A stretch of 64,000 nt of DNA, from NCBI RefSeq assembly GCF_043951865.1, contig NZ_JBINJF010000001.1, positions 1 through 64,000 of the forward strand, read 5' to 3'. Source of the stretch: JAMQKA01 sp043951865 (GTDB lineage Bacteria; Bacteroidota; Rhodothermia; Balneolales; Balneolaceae). Position numbers and translations under genes: made by a program. Positions 24,837 to 33,607 of this stretch are shown here, one piece after another (positions within the stretch are counted from its first letter, which is position 1; each line of letters starts with the position of its first letter). The notes under the pieces are model-generated. The model did not search any database, was not told the DNA's origin, and saw only the letters and a list, made by a program, of their open reading frames with translations.

Positions 24837-27800
24837 ATGTATATATCTGAACTTGAATTACAGGGTTTCAAAAGTTTTGCCTACAAAACCAAGGTGAAAT
24901 TTGACAATGGTATAACCGCCATTGTCGGTCCCAACGGGTGTGGAAAATCCAATATCGTTGATTCCATGCGGTGGGTACTGGGAGAGCAGCGCCCCACCCT
25001 TCTGCGCTCATCCACCATGGCAAATGTCATTTTCAACGGTACGGCCCAGAAAAATGCCCTGGGCATGGCCGAGGTTTCCCTCACCTTCATCAACAACAAG
25101 GGGCTGCTTCCCACCGAGTACAGCGAAGTTACCATCACGCGCCGCCTGTACCGCTCGGGAGAAAGTGAATATCTCATCAACGGCACCACCTGCCGCCTGA
25201 AGGATATCAACGAGCTGTTTATGGATACCGGGATGGGATCTGACGCCTATTCCGTGATTGAGCTAAAAATGGTGGAAGACATACTTAATGACAAAAGCGA
25301 CCGGCGCCATCTGTTTGAGGAGGCAGCCGGCGTGACCAGCTACAAAGAGAAGCGCAAAAAAACGTTTCGAAAGCTGGAAAGTACGCAAAAAGACCTGCAG
25401 CGGGTGGAAGATATTCTCGTGGAGGTTCGCAAAAATACGCGGTCGCTGGAACGGCAGGCCGAAAAAGCCCGCAAGGCCAAGCAGTACCGGCAGGAGCTGG
25501 AACAGCTGGACAAAGCGCTGAGCAAGCAGCAGTACCAGAATATCAAGGATGAGCTGGAGCCGCTGAAAGGGCGTATTGCCAACGCAGACAAAGAGAAAAA
25601 GGAGATCCAGAAAAAGCTGGAATCCCTGGAGGAGGCGGAAGAGACCGCTCGCACCATGCTCAATAAAAAAGAGAAGAAGCAGTCTGAAGCCCAGCGGCGT
25701 GTCTCTCAGCTGCAGGGTAATATCAGGGATACGGAGACGGAGCTCCAGATCACAAAAGAAAAGATCAGTAATGAAAAGGGCGTCATTGAACAATATACCA
25801 AGGATATTGAGCAGGCAGAACAGGACCTGGAAGAGCTGCGCACAATCTTCAAAAATACTACCAACAAACTGGATTCATTCCATATTGAACTTGATCGGGC
25901 CGAAAATAATCTAAGCCAGTCAAAGGTTAAATACTCGGAAATACAGCAGCAGTTTTCTTCCGAACGGAATGTCCTCAGTGAGCTCGAACAGCAGCACAGC
26001 GCAACCAGCCGCAAACTGAATGAGTTACAAAATAAACGGATACGCATTGAGTCGCGCCTTGAAAATACCGAGGAAGACCTGCAGCGTATCGCCAATGAAA
26101 TTTTTGATCTTGAAGAACAGATTAAAGCACTGGAAAATGAACGGGATTCTCTCCGGTACCAGGTGGAAAAAGCCCGCAGCGAACGTGAGGAGATAGAGGA
26201 AGCGATAAGCCAGGCCAGGAAACAGCGGCAGCAGCTCAGCGAGCAGCGGGATGAGCTTAAAGATGAAATCCGCCGACGCCAAAGCAAGCTGGACTCCATC
26301 CAGTCGGAGGTTGAACTGCTGCGCGATATCGCAGACTCCAACGAGGCGTTTCCCTCCAGCGTCCAGTTTTTGCTTGAAAATTGCCAGCAACAGTTTGATC
26401 TGCTGGATGTGGTGTCGAATATCCTGTCGACCGACCAGCAACACTCGGTTGCCCTGGAAAACGTCTTGGGAGAAGCGCTTAACTTTGTGGTTGTGGATAC
26501 GCTGGCCGATGCCCGTAAAGCCGCTGCCATTCTAAAAGAGGAGGACAAGGGCCGCGCCACCTTTATCCCGCTGGACCAGCTTTCCGAACGCTATGAAGTG
26601 GCTGACCAGTCGCTCTGCCGGTATGTGGAGTCGGACTCGAAGTTCAACACCCTCAAAGAGCTGCTGCTGGGAAATGTGCTTCTGTTTGACTCGGTTGACG
26701 AAGCCTACAAGACCCTGCGGGGAACCAGAAACATCGGGGTAACGACGGAGGGAGAGGTTATCACCTCGCACCATTTTTTCCAAAGCGGGAGCAAAAGTAA
26801 AAATGCCGGCATGCGGGTGGGACTCAAAGACAAAATTGAGAAACTTGAACAGAGGGCCCGCGAGGCGCAATCAAATATTGAAGAAGCCCGGGACTCGCTG
26901 AAAAGTGTCACCCAACAATATGAATCGATCCACATACAGGAGCTGGAACAGGAGCTCAAAGCAAGTGAAAAAGAAGTCCGCCGCCTGGAGCAGGAGATAA
27001 ATAGTGCCGGCTCCAAAATCCAGATCTATGAAAAAAATATTGGGGAACTGAAAAACCGGCGCCAAGACAAGTATGATAATGAGGATTCGGCTCAGTCCGA
27101 ATTAAAAGGAATTGAGCCACGCCAGAAGGAGCTGAAACAGGAACTGGCGGAAATAGAGCAGAAACAGCAGGAAAAGCGGGAGGCCCTGGAACAGCTGGAG
27201 GAGGAACGTTCCATAGCCCAGAGCCGGTATAATGATGCACAGCTCAAGCATCAGGACCTGAAGAACAAGGTGGAAAACCACGAGCGGGAAATCAAACGGG
27301 CGGAAGAAGGGATCAAAAGCCTGAAACAGCGCCTCAAGCATCGGTCAGAACGGAAGGAAGAAGCCCGGTCTCGTATCGAAGAATACAACAAGAACATTGA
27401 AACGCTGGAACAACAGCTTGAAGAAGCCCGCGAGCAAAAGAAGGAGGCCGACGAAAATCTCGAAGAAGCCGAGAAGGCGAACGCCAGGCAGCGCGGACGT
27501 ATCAATGAGATTGAAAAAGAGCTGAAAGAGCTGCGCCATCAGAAAGAGGTGAATATGGAGCTGGTCCACCACCTTGACAAGGCCCAGGAAAAGTTTGAGA
27601 TGCAGGCAGAAAATATTTCTGATCACATCTGGGAAACATACGGCATTTTGATGGACCAGATTGAAGAGGAGCTCCCGGAGGATACAGATGCGGACGAAGT
27701 GAAGGAGCGAATTGCATGGCTTAAGCAAAAACTAAATAAAATCGGTGAGGTCAATCCCCTGGCCATCGAGGAGTTCGAGGAGGAGAAAGAGCGTCTGGAA

Positions 27801-28355
27801 TTTTATGAGGAACAGATTGCCGACCTGCAGAAAGCGGAAAAGGAGCTTCGCGAGACGATCGAAGAGATCAATAAAAAAGCTACTGCGCGATTCAATGAAA
27901 CGTTTGAGGAGATCCGTCAAAACTTCCAGGATGTGTTCCACACGCTGTTCAACGAGGATGATTTCTGCGACCTGGTGATTGAGGAGGATGTGGAGGATCC
28001 GCTGGAGGCCAAGATCGAGATCAAGGCCAACCCTCGGGGCAAGCGCCCCTCCAGCATCAACCAGCTTTCGGGTGGCGAAAAAACGCTGACAGCCATCGCC
28101 CTGCTGTTTTCCATCTACCTGGTCAAGCCTTCTCCATTCTGTGTACTCGACGAGGTCGACGCCCCGCTGGATGATGCCAACATCGAACGTTTTGCAGATA
28201 TGATCCGCCGTTTTAGCAAGGACACGCAATTTATCATCATCACCCACAACAAAAAGACGATGAGCAAGGCGGAGATGATGTACGGAGTCACCATGCCGGA
28301 GACCGGTATCAGCCGCCTGGTGGGCGTACAGCTGGATGAAATCCCGGCGGGGTGA
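24837..28355 (+). CDS. smc: Chromosome segregation protein SMC
   Basis: This 1172-aa protein is a full-length bacterial SMC ATPase, the core of the condensin complex that organises the chromosome. The Walker A motif GPNGCGKS is at residues 31-38. Coiled coil runs from about 165 to 500. The hinge lies near 505-670 (LENVLGEALNFVVVDTLADARKAAAIL and GVTTEGEVITSHHFF). A second long coiled coil runs to about 1000. The head closes with the ABC signature INQLSGGEKTLTAIALLFSI and Walker B PFCVLDEVDAPLDDANIERF near 1098-1117. It is monocistronic, and converges on the minus-strand accessory region. Confidence 0.97.
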   Translation: MYISELELQGFKSFAYKTKVKFDNGITAIVGPNGCGKSNIVDSMRWVLGEQRPTLLRSSTMANVIFNGTAQKNALGMAEVSLTFINNKGLLPTEYSEVTITRRLYRSGESEYLINGTTCRLKDINELFMDTGMGSDAYSVIELKMVEDILNDKSDRRHLFEEAAGVTSYKEKRKKTFRKLESTQKDLQRVEDILVEVRKNTRSLERQAEKARKAKQYRQELEQLDKALSKQQYQNIKDELEPLKGRIANADKEKKEIQKKLESLEEAEETARTMLNKKEKKQSEAQRRVSQLQGNIRDTETELQITKEKISNEKGVIEQYTKDIEQAEQDLEELRTIFKNTTNKLDSFHIELDRAENNLSQSKVKYSEIQQQFSSERNVLSELEQQHSATSRKLNELQNKRIRIESRLENTEEDLQRIANEIFDLEEQIKALENERDSLRYQVEKARSEREEIEEAISQARKQRQQLSEQRDELKDEIRRRQSKLDSIQSEVELLRDIADSNEAFPSSVQFLLENCQQQFDLLDVVSNILSTDQQHSVALENVLGEALNFVVVDTLADARKAAAILKEEDKGRATFIPLDQLSERYEVADQSLCRYVESDSKFNTLKELLLGNVLLFDSVDEAYKTLRGTRNIGVTTEGEVITSHHFFQSGSKSKNAGMRVGLKDKIEKLEQRAREAQSNIEEARDSLKSVTQQYESIHIQELEQELKASEKEVRRLEQEINSAGSKIQIYEKNIGELKNRRQDKYDNEDSAQSELKGIEPRQKELKQELAEIEQKQQEKREALEQLEEERSIAQSRYNDAQLKHQDLKNKVENHEREIKRAEEGIKSLKQRLKHRSERKEEARSRIEEYNKNIETLEQQLEEAREQKKEADENLEEAEKANARQRGRINEIEKELKELRHQKEVNMELVHHLDKAQEKFEMQAENISDHIWETYGILMDQIEEELPEDTDADEVKERIAWLKQKLNKIGEVNPLAIEEFEEEKERLEFYEEQIADLQKAEKELRETIEEINKKATARFNETFEEIRQNFQDVFHTLFNEDDFCDLVIEEDVEDPLEAKIEIKANPRGKRPSSINQLSGGEKTLTAIALLFSIYLVKPSPFCVLDEVDAPLDDANIERFADMIRRFSKDTQFIIITHNKKTMSKAEMMYGVTMPETGISRLVGVQLDEIPAG

Positions 28356-28371
28356 GGATCAAAATAAAAAT

Positions 28372-28402
28372 AAACATCCAGCCCTCTCAAGGCTGGATGT
28401 TT
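28372..28402 (-). terminator. Terminator between smc and accessory cassette 1
   Basis: AAACATCCAGCC (28372-28383) and GGCTGGATGTTT (28391-28402) form a perfect 12-bp stem with a 7-nt loop. On the minus strand it is followed by TTTATTTTTATTTTG, so it ends the cassette 1 transcript; it may also stop smc read-through. Confidence 0.85.
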
Positions 28403-28430
28403 ACTACAAAATGGACACTTAGGGAAAAGT

Positions 28431-28450
28431 GCAACCCTGCAAAGGGTTGC
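28431..28450. terminator. Second hairpin next to the smc/cassette terminator
   Basis: GCAACCCT and AGGGTTGC are perfect 8-bp arms around a GCAA loop. It sits 20 bp after the stop codon of the minus-strand gene at 28471. No strong T-tract follows on either strand, so it may only protect the 3' end. Confidence 0.5.
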
Positions 28451-28470
28451 GTTGGTCCAACTATTCTATC

Positions 28471-29865
28471 TCAGCTCCAAAGCCGATCCCAGGAGCGCAC
28501 CTCGTCCCACTCGGGGGTCGGGGCAAACAGCTCTTCTCCTTCAATGAGATATTTTTCCACTACCTCTTCATTGAGTTCCACTCCCAGTCCCGGGGTCTCA
28601 GGGACTTTAACAAAGCCCTCTTCAACAATCGGCTTTTCAATACCGGTTACTAGGTCCTCCCATTCCGGGTTGTCAACAGCGTGATGCTCCAGCCACATAA
28701 AATGCTCGGTGGCTGCAGCGCTGTGCACGCATCCAAGGAAGGAGACCGGTGAGGCCGCATGGTGATGCATAAATGCAACCCCATTTTGAGCGGCATAATC
28801 ACCGATTTTTTTGGTTTCCAGAATCCCACCAGAAGTATTGGGATCAGGATGAACAATGCGCACCGCTTGTTTATCAATCAACTCCTTAAACCCTCCTTCC
28901 AACATGTAAATATCTTCACCGGTTTGTGTCGGTGTGGTCGTGGAGGTGGTAATTTCACGCCACTGATCGGTATAGAACCACGGAATAAGATCTTCCATGT
29001 ATGCCAGATTATAGGGTTCGGCTGCACGGGCCAGTTTTATCGCCTCATTTACCCCAACATGACCCCAGTGGTCCGTTCCCATCGGTATTTCATAGCCGAT
29101 CTTCGAGCGCATCACATCCAGATATTCCATCAAGTGGTCTATTCCCTTTTCCGTTATCTGCACACGCGTAAAGGGGTGTTCGGTTAAGTTATAACCGGTA
29201 TACTCATGTTGCCAGGGTTGCAGGTCCCCGCCAGGGGCATTAACCAACGCACCCGGAATCCCCTCCAGCAGATTGATCCCGATGTCCATCTTCAGGGCTG
29301 TATATCCTTTGTCAACACGGTCCTGCATGCGCCGGGCATACTCCTGGGGATCCTCAGAAACGGTAGTATCACAATATACCCGAATTCGATCGCGATACTT
29401 ACCGCCTAACAACTGGTACACAGGCACCCCATAGGCCTTCCCGGCCAGGTCCCACAGGGCCATCTCCACCCCTGACACGCCGCCACCCTGGCGACCGTGG
29501 TGCCCAAATTGCTTGATGATCTTAAAAAGCCGTTCCACGTTGCAGGGATTCTCTCCCAACAGGCGACTTTTCAGCATCAGGGCATATTTCTTACTTGCCC
29601 CATCGCGTACATCCCCATGTCCTACAATTCCCTGGTTGGTGTAGATACGGATGATGGGCGTGCGAAACACCACGTCGCTGATTTCCGCTATACGCAGATC
29701 CGTAATTTCCAGATCAGAAGGATTGGAATTGCGGTTTACCTTTTGGGTAGCATGGGCCAGCTGGTCTTCGATCGGGGCCAGGGTCATCCCGGCCAGGCTG
29801 AGTCCTCCAAGACCCATCTTCTTGATAAAATCCCGGCGACCATCCTTATTCTTTTTATTTTTCAT
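28471..29865 (-). CDS. Tat-exported enolase-superfamily (MR/MLE) sugar acid dehydratase-like protein
   Basis: This 464-aa protein begins with a Tat signal: RRDFIKKMGLGG then a hydrophobic LSLAGMTLA, with cleavage probably near residue 35-40. The enolase-superfamily N-domain (about 50-170, ending GVEMALWDLAGKAYGVPVYQLLGG) precedes the barrel. Barrel residues are the KMD motif after ALK, metal ligands Asp265 (GTDHWGH), Glu291 (YMEDL) and Glu317 (TGEDIY), and the His367-369 cluster in HHHAASPV. Family members abstract an alpha proton from acid sugars; most with this layout are aldonate dehydratases giving 2-keto-3-deoxy acids. A paralogue at 52905 is very similar. Last gene of cassette 1, 106 bp after the gene at 29972. 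Confidence 0.88.
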   Translation of the reverse strand: MKNKKNKDGRRDFIKKMGLGGLSLAGMTLAPIEDQLAHATQKVNRNSNPSDLEITDLRIAEISDVVFRTPIIRIYTNQGIVGHGDVRDGASKKYALMLKSRLLGENPCNVERLFKIIKQFGHHGRQGGGVSGVEMALWDLAGKAYGVPVYQLLGGKYRDRIRVYCDTTVSEDPQEYARRMQDRVDKGYTALKMDIGINLLEGIPGALVNAPGGDLQPWQHEYTGYNLTEHPFTRVQITEKGIDHLMEYLDVMRSKIGYEIPMGTDHWGHVGVNEAIKLARAAEPYNLAYMEDLIPWFYTDQWREITTSTTTPTQTGEDIYMLEGGFKELIDKQAVRIVHPDPNTSGGILETKKIGDYAAQNGVAFMHHHAASPVSFLGCVHSAAATEHFMWLEHHAVDNPEWEDLVTGIEKPIVEEGFVKVPETPGLGVELNEEVVEKYLIEGEELFAPTPEWDEVRSWDRLWS

Positions 29866-29971
29866 AACTTGATTATTTCTTTGAGTATATGGTTATATCC
29901 CGATATATAATGTCCGGGATGGACTTTTTTTGAGAGGGGTATAGTATTCAGGAGCGGAAAATCACAAACAC

Positions 29972-31225
29972 TTACCCCCACCACTCTTCCCCCTCCAGCA
30001 TGTACTCTTTGAGCAGATCTTCATTCAGATCAAACCCAAAGCCGGGCCGGTCGCTCAGCTGGATATATCCGTCTTTAATCAACTCCTTGTCATAGCCAAG
30101 TATTCGCGGATCACCATTCATCGACCAGTTTTCTCCAAAGGGAAATATCTCATGTGCCAGAAACTCACGAACAGAGGCGGCCCAATTCGCTGAAGCAACT
30201 GTAGCTATTGGCCCTGCAACATTATGGGTTGCCACAGGGATATAATAAATTTCGGCCAAATCAGCTATTTTTTTGGCCTCCAGCAATCCTCCAGCCATTG
30301 CCACATCTATTTCAATCTTGTTAACACCCGCATTTACGATAAAGGGTCGAAAATCTTCACGCCTGTAAAGATTTTCTCCACATAGAATGGGTACAGGTGC
30401 CTGTTCCGTCAGGCGAACCCACTGTTCATTAAATCCTATTGGCATTGGATCTTCTATCCACCAGGGACGTACGGGTTCAACGGCCTTGGCAAGTTGAAGT
30501 GCACTGTCAAAATTCAGCTCCCAATGGCAATGCACGGCGATATCAATATCCGGACCCAAAGCATCTCGAAGATTTTGGTATCCCCTGGCATTCATATCTA
30601 TTTCCGCATTCGACATCTGCCTGTTTTCCAAAGAGCGCAGCCAGTGCTGGTCTCGCAGTATGTCCACTTTAACGGCCGTGTATCCCCCGCCCTTAACCAT
30701 TTCGGCATATTTAGCACAAGAATCTTTGTCAAGCATATCCTCTGGTCGCGAAGAAAGATAGGCCCTCACCTCATCCACATGCGAACCGCCCCCAAGTATT
30801 TTGTAAACCGGTTGTCCCGTAACTTTTCCGATGATATCCCACAGCGCCATTTCAACACCTGTCACGGCATGTGTTGCTATACCGTGATTTCCCCCGTAGA
30901 ACGATGTATTCGTACTCATCTTAAACACCAGCTGCTCAAGATCAAAGGGATCTTCCCCTTCCAACAGGGGCTTAAATACGTTCAGAATTATATCTTTGGC
31001 ACCATATCCCTGAGAGTCGTGATGACACTCCCCGATTCCCGAAATACCCGCATCCGTTTCAACTTTTACCAGGGGACTTACTCTGGCCCCAAGATTTGTC
31101 AGCATGCATTTGACATCGGTGATCTTTACCTGACCGGAGTCCGATTTGACTACCGAATCAAAAAAAGACATACTAACGGCAGGTATCGTAAGGGCTAGGC
31201 TTTTTATAAAACTACTTCTGTCCAT
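29972..31225 (-). CDS. Enolase-superfamily (MR/MLE) protein with atypical metal site
   Basis: This 417-aa protein belongs to the mandelate racemase/muconate lactonizing group. The N-domain ends in GVEMALWDIIGKVTGQPVYKILGG. The barrel has TAVKVDIL (Lys-x-Asp), WWIEDPMP, LCGENLY, IDVAMAGGLLEAKK and the catalytic-position His in PVATHNVAGPI. At the end of barrel strand 3, where the family normally has Asp (as in DMHGR of the paralogue at 37588), this protein reads HCHWE (His232, His234), so the first metal ligand seems changed. The N-terminus MDRSSFIKSL followed by a hydrophobic run looks like a Tat signal that lost one arginine. Substrate unknown; cycloisomerase and dehydratase are both possible. 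Confidence 0.85.
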   Translation of the reverse strand: MDRSSFIKSLALTIPAVSMSFFDSVVKSDSGQVKITDVKCMLTNLGARVSPLVKVETDAGISGIGECHHDSQGYGAKDIILNVFKPLLEGEDPFDLEQLVFKMSTNTSFYGGNHGIATHAVTGVEMALWDIIGKVTGQPVYKILGGGSHVDEVRAYLSSRPEDMLDKDSCAKYAEMVKGGGYTAVKVDILRDQHWLRSLENRQMSNAEIDMNARGYQNLRDALGPDIDIAVHCHWELNFDSALQLAKAVEPVRPWWIEDPMPIGFNEQWVRLTEQAPVPILCGENLYRREDFRPFIVNAGVNKIEIDVAMAGGLLEAKKIADLAEIYYIPVATHNVAGPIATVASANWAASVREFLAHEIFPFGENWSMNGDPRILGYDKELIKDGYIQLSDRPGFGFDLNEDLLKEYMLEGEEWWG

Positions 31226-31363
31226 AATAACTCCTTTTATTGTACCTTTTTGTTTGAACTATTAAGCTATATCATTCAAATCAGTGCATATCCACCTATT
31301 CGCCCCTGGATACTATAAATCCCATCCCCGGCAGCAATAAAAAGTCTTGTATTTACTGTCTTC

Positions 31364-31402
31364 AATAATGGCATTCTCTTTAGTAGTCAGAATGCCATTA
31401 TT
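31364..31402. terminator. Perfect 14-bp hairpin downstream of the PQQ dehydrogenase
   Basis: AATAATGGCATTCT (31364-31377) and AGAATGCCATTATT (31389-31402) are exact reverse complements around an 11-nt loop, 14 bp after the stop at 31416. There is no T-run on the minus strand, so it may separate transcript levels or protect an mRNA end rather than fully terminate. Confidence 0.65.
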
Positions 31403-31415
31403 CTACGATCTTATT

Positions 31416-33575
31416 TTAATTCGGTAGCGTAAATGCCACATAGTAATCACCAGGTTTGGCTCCCCGGCCGCCGCCGGCAGAAATCACTACATATTGCCTG
31501 CCATCTATCATATAGGTGGATGGGGTAGCAAAACCGGCTGTCGGCAGGGTTGTCTCCCACAGGATTTCTCCCGTATCTTTGTCGAACGCCCGAAACTTTC
31601 CATCCTCAGTTCCCCCAATAAAAATGAGTCCACCGGCCGTGAGGATCGGGCCTCCATATGTTTCGGAACCCGTCGGCGGGATTCCTCTTTCCAAAAGCTC
31701 CGGATAGGTTCCAAGTGGAACTTTCCATTCAATCTCACCGGTATTCAGATTGACAGCATTTAGTGTGGCCCAGGGAGGTTTAATTGCTGGATACCCTTCC
31801 GGATCTTCAAAGTTTTGATAGGCCGTTACATTTAAATATTGTCCGCTTTCAGCTGTTTCCATCTCTTTACCACTTCCTTCGTACACAGCCTCTCGTTCGT
31901 TATACAGAAAAGCCAAAATCGCCTCTTTTTCCTCTTCCGAAAGATGTGTAAATGCCGGCATACGTCCCCCACCGTCTTCCATAATAGAGAGCACCTCCTC
32001 TTTGTTCATCCGCTGAGATACATCATGCAAAGCGGGATAGTCCGGATCCCGGCCTTCCAAATTAGTTCCATGACAGGTCGCACATTGTTGGTAATAAAAA
32101 GTCTTTCCCTGTTCAAAAAATGATCCATCAGCAACAATATCGTGTAACACTTTTTTAACTGTGCTGTATTCGGGAATTTCATTGGCGTTGATATATAAAA
32201 TACCCGTCTCCGGATCGTGAGCCGCACCACCCCAGTTAGCACCGCCACTCGAACTCGGTAAATAGACGCTCCCCCCGGGGTCCGGAGGTGTGAAGAATCC
32301 GTCGTTTCGAAGTTTCTCAAATTCAGCCAATACAGAATCGTGGGATTCCTGAGACAAATCCGTTATTTGATCCCGGGAAAAATTTTGCCGAACAAACGGT
32401 TCGGGAGCTGTTGGATGCGGTTGGGTAGGCCAGTCGTGTTCACTTTCGATATTGGACTGCGGAACCGGTCGTTCTTCAATGTCATATAACGGCTCCCCGG
32501 TCTCACGATCAAATACAAACGTAAAACCGGTTTTGGTTACCTGTGCTACAGCGTCAATCTTTTTCCCATTCCGTTCTACCGTTACCAGGTTCGGAGGAGA
32601 CGGCAGGTCGTAGTCCCAAATATCGTGATGAATTGTCTGATAGTGCCAAATACGCTCTCCGGTGGCCGCATCAAGAGCTACAAGGGCATTTCCAAAGAGA
32701 TTTTTCCCCGGGCGATCCCCGCCATAAAAATCGTAGGTGGGAGACCCCAGCGGTACATAAACGATACCCCGCTCTGAATCCAAGCTCATTCCGGCCCAGT
32801 TGTTGACTCCTCCTTTGGCAATTTCTTGTTCCCCTTCGACCTGTTCCCACGTTTCATAACCGAATTGTCCGGGCTGTGGAATTGTGTGGAAGATCCACTC
32901 CAGGCTACCGGTACGAACATCATAGGCCCGAATATGCCCGGGAGCTGACCCGTAGCTTTCGCCCGTTGCCGACCCCATAATAATCAGATCCTCATAAATG
33001 ATTCCCGGAGAAGGAGATTTAACCTGGATACTGGCCGGGTCACGACCCAGATTTTCGTTTAAATTAATTTTCCCCTGCGCTCCAAAATCTTCAATCAATT
33101 CTCCATTATGGGCATTCAGTCCAAAAAGATATATACCTGCCGAAAAGAAGATGCGTTTGTCGCTGCCATCTTCCCAATATGTCACCGCACGCATATACCC
33201 CCGCGGCGGATCTTCGGGGAAAGGCCTGTACATCCACAGCTCTTCACCTGTCTGGGCATCCAGTGCAAATACATTGAGATTTGGAGTTCCCCCATAGAGT
33301 ACCCCGTCGACAACGATGGGATTCGTTTCGATCGTGGCATAGCGCCCTTCCTCGAGATCATCGGATTTATAAACCCAGGCCTCTTGCAGCCGGTCTACAT
33401 TATTCTTATTGACCTGATCCAGTTCTGAGTAACTGCTGCTGTACGTGTCTGCCTTATATACTGGCCAGTCACTTGTTTCTGGGTCAGATTGGCAACCTGA
33501 GAAAAGCAACAAGAGTGATCCTGTTAATTTTATCAGGTTAGAGTACAGAAATACTATGGGGAAATTTCTATTCAA
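31416..33575 (-). CDS. PQQ-dependent aldose dehydrogenase lipoprotein with built-in cytochrome c domain
   Basis: This 719-aa protein has a lipoprotein signal peptide with Cys28 (LLLLFSGC). The rest is a quinoprotein beta-propeller of the membrane glucose dehydrogenase type: DWPVYKADTYSSSYSELDQVN, RGIVYVPLGSPTYDFYGG, YQTIHHDIWDYDLPSPPNL and the late GGLIFIGGTEDGKFRAFD. A class I cytochrome c domain is inserted near residues 485-565, with haem motif Cys498-x-x-Cys501-His502 and likely Met in GGGRMPAFT. It should oxidise a sugar or polyol outside the cytoplasm and pass electrons to haem c. It follows the BASS gene by 32 bp. Close paralogue at 48943. The substrate is inferred from family. Confidence 0.9.
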   Translation of the reverse strand: MNRNFPIVFLYSNLIKLTGSLLLLFSGCQSDPETSDWPVYKADTYSSSYSELDQVNKNNVDRLQEAWVYKSDDLEEGRYATIETNPIVVDGVLYGGTPNLNVFALDAQTGEELWMYRPFPEDPPRGYMRAVTYWEDGSDKRIFFSAGIYLFGLNAHNGELIEDFGAQGKINLNENLGRDPASIQVKSPSPGIIYEDLIIMGSATGESYGSAPGHIRAYDVRTGSLEWIFHTIPQPGQFGYETWEQVEGEQEIAKGGVNNWAGMSLDSERGIVYVPLGSPTYDFYGGDRPGKNLFGNALVALDAATGERIWHYQTIHHDIWDYDLPSPPNLVTVERNGKKIDAVAQVTKTGFTFVFDRETGEPLYDIEERPVPQSNIESEHDWPTQPHPTAPEPFVRQNFSRDQITDLSQESHDSVLAEFEKLRNDGFFTPPDPGGSVYLPSSSGGANWGGAAHDPETGILYINANEIPEYSTVKKVLHDIVADGSFFEQGKTFYYQQCATCHGTNLEGRDPDYPALHDVSQRMNKEEVLSIMEDGGGRMPAFTHLSEEEKEAILAFLYNEREAVYEGSGKEMETAESGQYLNVTAYQNFEDPEGYPAIKPPWATLNAVNLNTGEIEWKVPLGTYPELLERGIPPTGSETYGGPILTAGGLIFIGGTEDGKFRAFDKDTGEILWETTLPTAGFATPSTYMIDGRQYVVISAGGGRGAKPGDYYVAFTLPN

Positions 33576-33607
33576 CTTTACCTTCGGTTAAATCGTCGGG
33601 ACATTAT

